Origin: a candidate division TM6 bacterium UASB124
GTDB taxonomy: Bacteria; Babelota; Babeliae; Babelales; RVW-14
Reading direction: 5' to 3'
Assembly (NCBI GenBank): GCA_945872225.1
Contig: CAMBZK010000073.1
Location: 1 to 5,980 of the forward strand
Length of the DNA stretch: 5,980 bases
Shown here: piece by piece, positions 1-4,319 of the stretch
Layout of the letters: every line of letters begins with the position of its first letter
Position numbering within the stretch: position 1 is the stretch's first letter
Program-made: the position numbers and the translations under genes
Notes under the pieces: generated by a model
The model's database searches: none
Told to the model about the DNA's origin: nothing
What the model saw: the letters and a program-made list of their open reading frames with translations, nothing else

Positions 1-39
1 GGCGGGCGGTTATTAATCACCGCCCGCCTTTCTTTTTTT
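1..39 (+). terminator. Rho-independent terminator of an upstream gene
   Basis: Bases 1-10 (GGCGGGCGGT) pair perfectly with 19-28 (ACCGCCCGCC) around an 8-base loop. The stem is followed by a T-rich run at 29-39 broken by a single C. This is the textbook form of an intrinsic terminator for transcription entering from the left on the plus strand. The stem begins at the first base of the window, so it may be longer than seen. Confidence 0.88.
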
Positions 40-41
40 AT

Positions 42-70
42 TTGCAGCAACCAGTGTAGCCAGTTATGCT
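42..70 (+). promoter_or_regulatory. Candidate sigma-70-type promoter for the envelope-protein gene
   Basis: TTGCAG at 42-47 is separated by 17 bases from TATGCT at 65-70 (3/6 and 4/6 matches to consensus). It would start transcription near base 77 and leave a leader of about 30 bases containing the Shine-Dalgarno site. It lies just after the terminator, where a new promoter is expected. The hexamers are weak, so this is only a positional candidate. Confidence 0.33.
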
Positions 71-107
71 CAGAGCCCTACTAAGAAGACTTTAGGAAGG
101 CATCATC

Positions 108-1034
108 ATGCGGCTACGTGCTTTTTTTCTCTCATGCATCATCGGCTACCAACACCTTGCTGGTGCCACTGCTACAAAACCAACAACCCAAGCGCCTGCA
201 GCTACACCCAAACAGCCAAGCTATTTTGTTATCAACCGCGCTGGCAAGCGCCTCAAACTGCCCTACCTCACCAACCGCCAACGCCTTGTGTTGCAACAAG
301 TTTTGCATCGCTACCAGCACAAAGGACTACCGCTTGAAAAAAAGTCATCACAGCGCGACAAACTGTTGCTCATAGCACTACTCCTTTTATTGGCCGGCGG
401 TAGCGCTTATTTCGTGTACTACCACTGGCTTGCGGCAAGCCCTACGCCAGCAAAACCAGCTACGCAGGGAGCACCTCCCCTCTCGCAGGCATTTCCTACA
501 AAAGAAGCCGTGCCAGAAGCTTGCGGCCAGGCAAACAAAACAGCAGCTCCTTGCGCAGAAGCAGCGCCAGAACATATCCCTACCCCACAGCACACGCCAG
601 CCAAAGAAACAGCTACCCCCAACACGGGCTCAATGGATGAAGCGCTTATGGCTGCGTTTCATGAAAATATCGACAAATTGAATGACTTAGGAAAAGACAG
701 CGCTGACGAGAGCGCAGCACCATTGAATACCGTATTTAACACCGCAGCCAAGCAAGCATCACTCCTCACCACGCTGTTGCAAGAGCTCACACAAGAAAAC
801 CTAGGAAGCGACCACCGAAACTACAACCGTTACAACAGCTACAGCAGGCGAGAAGAGTCTCATGATGCCTCTTATGACGCCTTTTTTGCTCAATTCCCCA
901 AGGTCCCAACGCATCATAGCAACCAACAAGCAGCACCTAGCGCCAAACCAAATCCTGTTATCCGTGTTTTTGTTCCAGCTGAGAATAAAAAGACCGCTGC
1001 AAACATTGCTGAACGAATAAGGCAAACTGCATAA
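108..1034 (+). CDS. Unrecognised single-pass envelope protein, low-complexity, 308 aa
   Basis: I do not recognise a family. Visible features: a short hydrophobic N-terminus (residues 1-20, ending LAGATA) that could be a signal peptide; a polar segment (about 25-80) with basic residues; a strong membrane helix at about 85-107 (KLLLIALLLLLAGG core); then a long Ala/Pro/Thr/Lys/Gln-rich, probably disordered tract (108-175). A helical stretch at about 176-232 follows, then a Tyr/Arg/Ser-rich patch (237-255) and a short C-terminal segment with a beta-like VIRVFVP and a basic helix. If the N-terminus is cleaved, the 25-80 segment lies outside the inner membrane and the large C-terminal part would face the cytoplasm; if it is not, the orientation is open. 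The start is chosen from AGGAAGG at 94-100, seven bases before ATG. It sits between a terminator and a separate phosphatase gene with a 109-base gap, so it is probably monocistronic. Function unknown. Confidence 0.82.
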   Translation: MRLRAFFLSCIIGYQHLAGATATKPTTQAPAATPKQPSYFVINRAGKRLKLPYLTNRQRLVLQQVLHRYQHKGLPLEKKSSQRDKLLLIALLLLLAGGSAYFVYYHWLAASPTPAKPATQGAPPLSQAFPTKEAVPEACGQANKTAAPCAEAAPEHIPTPQHTPAKETATPNTGSMDEALMAAFHENIDKLNDLGKDSADESAAPLNTVFNTAAKQASLLTTLLQELTQENLGSDHRNYNRYNSYSRREESHDASYDAFFAQFPKVPTHHSNQQAAPSAKPNPVIRVFVPAENKKTAANIAERIRQTA

Positions 1035-1060
1035 CGCATGCGCTAGAAGAAATTGGGTCC

Positions 1061-1089
1061 TTGCATAGACCCCAGAGCTTTGCAATACT
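1061..1089 (+). promoter_or_regulatory. Candidate promoter for gmhB
   Basis: TTGCAT at 1061-1066 lies 17 bases before AATACT at 1084-1089. The -10 is directly preceded by TGC, giving an extended -10 (TGn) element. Predicted start is near 1096, about 48 bases before the gmhB ATG. The hexamers match consensus only 3/6 and 4/6. The same TTGCA-type -35 with a 17-base spacer is seen before the first gene, which mildly supports both. Confidence 0.3.
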
Positions 1090-1143
1090 AACGCCATGAG
1101 TAGTCAGGTAAGCATGCAACCACCTTTAACCTAGTTTGTTGTT

Positions 1144-1674
1144 ATGAAAAAAAAGGCTTTATTTCTTGACCGTGATGGCACCCTCATTCAGCACATTCCC
1201 TACTTGCATCGTATTGAAGATATACGCTTACTGCTACCTGTTGTCACCTTTGCACGTGCCTACCAAGAGCGAGGCTACTTGCCCATTATGATCACTAACC
1301 AGTCTGGCGTTGCCCGTGGTATGTTTGACGAAGAGACGGTACAACACGTTAATGCCCACGTATGCAAGCTCCTCGCCGCTGAAGGCGTTTTTATGCAGGC
1401 ATGTTACTACTGTCCTCACCATCCAACTAAAGCAACCATCCAGGCGTACGCAGTAAACTGCAGCTGCCGCAAACCACTAGCCGGCATGCTTTTGCAAGCT
1501 GCGGCTGATTTTGAAATAGACCTCAACCAATCAATTATGCTCGGTGACAGCCAGTGCGATCTTGACGCAGGCCGTGCCGCAGGATGCCAGGTTATCCACG
1601 TCGCAGCACTGCAAACAGATCAACTCATCTTGCAAGCAGCCTCAGAATCTACGTTCTCACAACAAAAAGAGTAG
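1144..1674 (+). CDS. gmhB: HAD-family D-glycero-D-manno-heptose-1,7-bisphosphate 7-phosphatase
   Basis: GmhB removes the 7-phosphate from D-glycero-D-manno-heptose 1,7-bisphosphate in the cytoplasm, a step toward ADP-heptose for the lipopolysaccharide inner core (or GDP-heptose for glycans). The 176 residues match the usual length. Motif I is DRDGT at 9-13 (nucleophile D9, acid/base D11). Motif II is TNQSG at 51-55. The zinc-binding ligands typical of GmhB are present as C90-x-H92 and C106-x-C108, followed by RKP at 109-111 (K110). Motif IV is GDSQCD at 134-139 (D135, D139). All catalytic and metal residues are intact. The ATG is the only possible start: an in-frame TAG lies at 1132-1134 and motif I begins only eight residues in. 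There is no visible Shine-Dalgarno. The close relative histidinol-phosphatase (HisB-N) is an alternative substrate class, but the CPHHP...CSCRKP zinc loop is shared by both, so substrate is inferred from overall resemblance to E. coli GmhB. No other heptose-pathway gene is in the window. Confidence 0.88.
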   Translation: MKKKALFLDRDGTLIQHIPYLHRIEDIRLLLPVVTFARAYQERGYLPIMITNQSGVARGMFDEETVQHVNAHVCKLLAAEGVFMQACYYCPHHPTKATIQAYAVNCSCRKPLAGMLLQAAADFEIDLNQSIMLGDSQCDLDAGRAAGCQVIHVAALQTDQLILQAASESTFSQQKE

Positions 1675-1702
1675 AAACTATCGGCTTTTGTGCATTTTTA
1701 TT

Positions 1703-1730
1703 TTGATTTTTACGAAAAAGCACCTATACT
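1703..1730 (+). promoter_or_regulatory. Promoter of the tRNA cluster
   Basis: TTGATT at 1703-1708, a 16-base spacer, then TATACT at 1725-1730 (4/6 and 5/6 matches). Transcription would begin near 1737, about 35 bases before tRNA-His. This is the best sigma-70-like promoter in the window and is placed where a stable-RNA promoter is needed. The -35 lies in the loop of a possible bulged AT-rich stem (1690-1699 with 1715-1723), which may simply reflect the A/T tracts. Confidence 0.5.
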
Positions 1731-1736
1731 ACTTAG

Positions 1737-1760
1737 CAACAAATGAGCGATTATTTGTTG
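1737..1760 (+). repeat. 8-bp inverted repeat in the tRNA-operon leader
   Basis: CAACAAAT at 1737-1744 is the exact reverse complement of ATTTGTTG at 1753-1760, with an 8-base loop. It begins at the predicted transcription start and ends 10 bases before tRNA-His. In RNA it would form a small AU-rich hairpin at the extreme 5' end of the precursor; in DNA it could be a small operator. Which of these, if any, applies cannot be told from sequence. Confidence 0.45.
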
Positions 1761-1770
1761 AAATGCTGAT

Positions 1771-1847
1771 GGTGGGCGTAGCTCAGGTGGTAGAGCGTCA
1801 GATTGTGGTTCTGAAAGTCGCGGGTTCGAGTCCCGTCGCTCACCCCA
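1771..1847 (+). tRNA. trnH: tRNA-His (anticodon GTG)
   Basis: Full cloverleaf. The acceptor stem is GTGGGCG (1772-1778) with CGCTCAC (1837-1843, one G-U pair). D stem is GCTC/GAGC, and the anticodon stem TCAGA/TCTGA holds a loop with GTG at 1805-1807. The T arm is GCGGG/CCCGT around TTCGAGT. The extra G at 1771 (G-1) faces C73 at 1844; this pair is the identity element for histidyl-tRNA synthetase and is genomically encoded here. CCA is encoded at 1845-1847. First gene of a co-directional cluster of three. Confidence 0.97.
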
Positions 1848-1896
1848 TAGCTCACACAATATGAGTATCTTGAAATTGCACATCAAAAATTCGGTT

Positions 1897-1972
1897 CGGG
1901 GTGTAGCGCAGTTGGTAGCGCACTCGCTTTGGGAGCGAGGGGTCGCAGGTTCGAATCCTGTCGCCCCGACCA
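1897..1972 (+). tRNA. trnP: tRNA-Pro (anticodon TGG)
   Basis: The acceptor stem CGGGGTG (1897-1903) pairs with CGCCCCG (1962-1968), including one G-U pair. D stem is GCGC/GCGC. The anticodon stem CTCGC/GCGAG encloses TTTGGGA, with TGG at 1930-1932. The T arm is GCAGG/CCTGT around TTCGAAT. Discriminator is A1969 and CCA is encoded at 1970-1972. The gap to tRNA-His is 49 bases, and the three genes are probably one transcript. This anticodon can read all or most CCN codons by wobble. Confidence 0.97.
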
Positions 1973-1987
1973 GAAAAATTCAGTGAT

Positions 1988-2061
1988 GTGCCCGTAGCTC
2001 AGTTGGATAGAGCAACGGATTTCTAATCCGTAGGTCACAGGTTCGAATCCTGTCGGGCACA
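1988..2061 (+). tRNA. trnR: tRNA-Arg (anticodon TCT), CCA not encoded
   Basis: The acceptor stem GTGCCCG (1988-1994) pairs perfectly with CGGGCAC (2054-2060). D stem is GCTC/GAGC, and the anticodon stem ACGGA/TCCGT encloses TTTCTAA, with TCT at 2022-2024. The T arm is ACAGG/CCTGT around TTCGAAT. Discriminator is A2061, followed by CTT rather than CCA, so the 3' end must be added by CCA-adding enzyme, unlike its two neighbours. It decodes AGA/AGG, which are rare in the flanking genes but dominant for Arg in the photolyase gene that follows. The gap to tRNA-Pro is 15 bases. No stem-type terminator follows, only a T-run at 2076-2082. Confidence 0.97.
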
Positions 2062-2148
2062 CTTATAAAATCCTATTTTTTTCATTACTCTTTTAAAACT
2101 GAATCACCCTTCATAGGTATTCACACAAGCAATTGCCCATACTTCGCG

Positions 2149-2425
2149 CTCAGCCTGCCGCCGTCACTAAAGCTATGGCGTGCCAAGGAGCCCTGTTGGC
2201 CGACCTGCCTCGTCGTAGCCTTGGGGAAGACGGGAGTCCGTGAGGACGAGAGAAAGCGGGAGTCATGGTGATACTGAAAACGCTGTATAGAGATATATTC
2301 TACCGCTCTTTTTTGGGCCGTTGGGCCAGCGCCCATTCGATCCAGCCTACGCTTTTTATAGCTTCGGCGGGACAGGCAAGCTCCCTGGGCGCCATAGCCA
2401 CGTAGGGCGACGGCGGCAGGGTGAG
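2149..2425. repeat. GC-rich imperfect inverted-repeat element (MITE/REP-like)
   Basis: The outer arms 2149-2165 (CTCAGCCTGCCGCCGTC) and 2409-2425 are reverse complements over 17 bases with one mismatch. After short unequal spacers, inner arms 2172-2180 (GCTATGGCG) and 2390-2398 (CGCCATAGC) are perfect, and GGAGC/GCTCC continues the match at 2187-2191 and 2380-2384. A TAGCTT/TAGCCT-type core seen in the arms recurs at 2215-2222 and 2358-2364. Inside, CTCGTC (2209-2214) pairs with GACGAG (2245-2250), and a tandem TTGGGCC pair lies at 2313-2327. GC content is well above the DNA to its right. No transposase is encoded. This fits a non-autonomous element or a mosaic of dispersed palindromic repeats; target-site duplications could not be identified, so the ends are approximate. 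Confidence 0.6.
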
Positions 2426-2595
2426 TGGGGAATAATTACGACGGCCCTGCTATCAGCCAAAAGTTTACAGAACTACCCAACGAAAACGTCGATCCAGACG
2501 AGGGCTCTAAAACACCATTTTTCCTGGTCAAAAACAAAATGTTTTCAGCTTGTCTACTTAAGAAAATACCAGTTATTTTTGATGTGTATATTCTA

Positions 2596-2625
2596 TTGAC
2601 ACGTGAAGCAAATTTTTGAAAAAAT
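2596..2625 (+). promoter_or_regulatory. Candidate promoter for the photolyase gene
   Basis: A perfect -35 hexamer TTGACA (2596-2601) is followed after 18 bases by AAAAAT (2620-2625), a 4/6 match to the -10 consensus. It would start transcription near 2632, leaving an AT-rich leader of about 85 bases. In DNA this AT-rich, chance hexamers are common, so confidence is low. Confidence 0.3.
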
Positions 2626-2659
2626 TATTTCACCAAGAAAAAAGAGAACAACATCTTTT

Positions 2660-2665
2660 TATAAT
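2660..2665 (+). promoter_or_regulatory. Perfect -10 hexamer upstream of the photolyase gene
   Basis: TATAAT occurs at 2660-2665, 50 bases before the photolyase ATG. No recognisable -35 lies 16-18 bases upstream. It is an alternative to the TTGACA-based promoter further left, or a chance match in AT-rich sequence. Confidence 0.28.
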
Positions 2666-2715
2666 CTTTATCGAGCTGGTCGAATTATTTTTTTCATACT
2701 TTAATTAGCAAATAA

Positions 2716-4188
2716 ATGAAATTAGCATCTAAAAAATGTCATCTCGTATACCCTCATCAAATCTTTGAAGAAATATTTGATTTTGCCAAAGATATACTCG
2801 TTATTATAGCAGAAGATCCTTTGTTCTTTGGTGATAATAAATACCCAAGAAAATTTCATAAACAAAAAATTGTTTTGCACAGAGCCTCTTTAAAATCGTT
2901 CAGCGATGTATTAACTGCTAAAGGCTTTAAAGTTAAATATTTTGATTATAGTTTATACCCTGACCCAAAGTATGTTGCAGATTTTCTTAAGCAAAATGAT
3001 ATTTTTGAATGTTCAGTTTTTGACCCAGTAGACGATGCTTTAGAAAAAAGATTGCAAAAATACTGCAGAGCTCCTATTTCTCTTAACATCTTAGAATCTC
3101 CAAATTTTTTAACCCCCAAAACTATTTTAAATAGCTACTTTTCTGGCAAAAAAAAATTTTTAATGAGCAGTTTTTATATTTTTCAAAGGAAAAGACTTGG
3201 TGTTTTAATCAATAAAGGCAAGCCTCTGGGTGGGAAGTGGAGTTTTGATACAGAAAATAGAAAAAAATTGCCAAAAAATGTTACTGTCCCAGACGCTATT
3301 TTGCTAAAAAAAAATACCTATGTTTCAGAAGCTATAAATTATGCCAATAAATACTTTAAAGATAACCCTGGCGATGCTAATACCTTTAATTACCCAGTAG
3401 ATCATAAACAAGCAAAAAAAGTTTTAACTGATTTTATAGAAAATAGACTTTATAACTTTGGAGCATACGAAGACGCTATTTCTAAAAAAGAATCCACTCT
3501 TTTTCATAGTAAACTCTCAGCACCTCTTAATATTGGCCTTCTTTCTCCTGAGCAAATACTTAAGTCTGTTTTGTCTGCAGAAGACAAAGTGCCCATTTCT
3601 TCGCTAGAAGGCTTTTTGCGGCAAATCATTGGCTGGAGAGAATTTATCCGAGGAGTATATGTAATTCGTGGATCCGTAATGAAAAAAGAAAATTACCTTA
3701 ATCACAAAAATAAACTCCCTGATTCTTGGTACAAAGGCACCACAGGCATTGAGCCTGTTGATCAGACGATTAAAAAAGTGCTCCTTTTTGGCTATTGTCA
3801 TCACATTGAAAGACTAATGATTATAGGTAATTTTATGCTGCTTTTAAAAATACATCCTGACTATGTATACCAATGGTTTATGGAGCTCTTTATTGACGCT
3901 TATGACTGGGTAATGGTCCCAAATGTCTATGCTATGAGTCAGTTTTCTGACGGGGGCACTATGACTACAAAGCCTTACTTTAGCTCATCAAATTATATTT
4001 TAAAAATGAGCGATTATAAACGTGGCGATTGGTGTAATACTTGGGACAATTTATTTTACAACTTTCTCAACGATAACCATGCCATTATTGCTAAAAATCC
4101 ACGCCTTAGCATTCTTTTAAAAAATTTAAACAAACTAGAACCAGGTCGCCTATCTGAAATAAAAAAGACTATAAATAAATACCTATAG
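2716..4188 (+). CDS. Cryptochrome/photolyase, FeS-BCP (PhrB/DPRP) class, cluster cysteines lost
   Basis: Members bind FAD and use blue/near-UV light to repair pyrimidine (6-4) photoproducts or act as photosensors. The 490 residues fit the class. Residues 1-130 form the Rossmann-like antenna domain; GGKWSFDTENRKKLP at 172-186 is a hallmark of this class; GWREFIRGVY at 306-315 and HHIERLMIIGNF at 362-373 belong to the FAD/DNA-binding helical domain. H362-H363 match the conserved His pair needed for (6-4) repair. DAYDWVMVPNVYAMSQFSDG at 395-414 and the KPYFSSSNYI segment (419-428) are also typical. Oddly, compared with Agrobacterium PhrB as I remember it, cluster cysteines 350, 438 and 441 correspond to P347, K435 and D438. 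The loop before the fourth is shortened, leaving only C440. The gene has about one third GC, many AGA codons and no Shine-Dalgarno (TTAGCAAATAA precedes ATG), unlike its neighbours, suggesting transfer. The frame is intact. Family is sure; repair versus signalling is not. Confidence 0.9.
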   Translation: MKLASKKCHLVYPHQIFEEIFDFAKDILVIIAEDPLFFGDNKYPRKFHKQKIVLHRASLKSFSDVLTAKGFKVKYFDYSLYPDPKYVADFLKQNDIFECSVFDPVDDALEKRLQKYCRAPISLNILESPNFLTPKTILNSYFSGKKKFLMSSFYIFQRKRLGVLINKGKPLGGKWSFDTENRKKLPKNVTVPDAILLKKNTYVSEAINYANKYFKDNPGDANTFNYPVDHKQAKKVLTDFIENRLYNFGAYEDAISKKESTLFHSKLSAPLNIGLLSPEQILKSVLSAEDKVPISSLEGFLRQIIGWREFIRGVYVIRGSVMKKENYLNHKNKLPDSWYKGTTGIEPVDQTIKKVLLFGYCHHIERLMIIGNFMLLLKIHPDYVYQWFMELFIDAYDWVMVPNVYAMSQFSDGGTMTTKPYFSSSNYILKMSDYKRGDWCNTWDNLFYNFLNDNHAIIAKNPRLSILLKNLNKLEPGRLSEIKKTINKYL

Positions 4189-4227
4189 TATACACTGCAT
4201 GGCAAAAAAATTATTTTAGACAATACC

Positions 4228-4264
4228 ATAGAAAGGCCTCTGAACAGGTCAAAGGCCTTTCTAT
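4228..4264. terminator. Hairpin between convergent genes, likely bidirectional terminator
   Basis: ATAGAAAGGCCT (4228-4239) and AGGCCTTTCTAT (4253-4264) form a perfect 12-bp stem with a 13-base loop. It sits 40 bases after the photolyase stop and 56 bases beyond the S41 peptidase stop, between genes that converge. The stem base is AT-rich, but no clear T-run follows on either strand, so termination efficiency is uncertain. It could also act as a 3'-end stabiliser. Confidence 0.65.
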
Positions 4265-4319
4265 ACTCTACATAGTTCTACCCAATGTAAAAGCGTGGTC
4301 CAAGGCTTCACAAAAATTT

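Larger units (their letters stand above)
2062..2715. other. Gene-free interval with repeat element and AT-rich upstream region
   Basis: No credible protein gene. From left: an AT-rich end of the tRNA operon (2062-2100, with a seven-T run at 2076-2082); a GC-rich, repeat-laden stretch (about 2130-2500) containing the inverted repeat annotated separately; and a strongly AT-rich stretch (2501-2715) leading into the photolyase gene, with promoter-like hexamers. The composition step near 2500 is sharp. A small CGTC/GACG hairpin sits at 2487-2500. I looked for tmRNA, RNase P RNA, SRP RNA and self-splicing intron signatures and recognised none. Confidence 0.7.

Noticed and set aside
1055..1072. Possible terminator hairpin GGGTC/GACCC after the envelope gene
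   Set aside because: Only a 5-bp stem with no T-run, and it overlaps a candidate -35 element.
1544..1864. 106-codon plus-strand open frame running from gmhB into tRNA-His
   Set aside because: It overlaps the 3' end of a well-supported gene and a complete tRNA; it is a shadow frame.
2040..2061. Integrase attachment site at the 3' end of tRNA-Arg
   Set aside because: A tRNA end next to a probable foreign gene suggested it, but I found no second copy of the tRNA 3' sequence between 2062 and 4320 and no integrase gene in the window.
2067..2082. AAAAT/ATTTT stem plus T-run as terminator of the tRNA cluster
   Set aside because: A five-pair A-T-only stem with a three-base loop is too weak. The T-run may still mark the transcript end, but I cannot support a terminator.
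2121..2336. 71-codon open frame on the minus strand, extendable upstream without a start
   Set aside because: It lies wholly inside the GC-rich repeat element, has no ribosome site, and its peptide is just the repeat read in one frame.
2130..2500. Known structured RNA (tmRNA, RNase P RNA, SRP RNA, 6S RNA or group I/II intron)
   Set aside because: The GC-rich, stem-forming sequence after tRNAs prompted the check. I found no tRNA-like ends or tag frame ending in a stop, no RNase P core motifs, no SRP tetraloop domain and no intron domain V. A covariance-model search would settle it.
2321..2619. Two overlapping plus-strand open frames (92 and 64 codons)
   Set aside because: They run across the boundary between the GC-rich repeat and AT-rich DNA, with an abrupt change in composition mid-frame and no ribosome site or recognisable domain.
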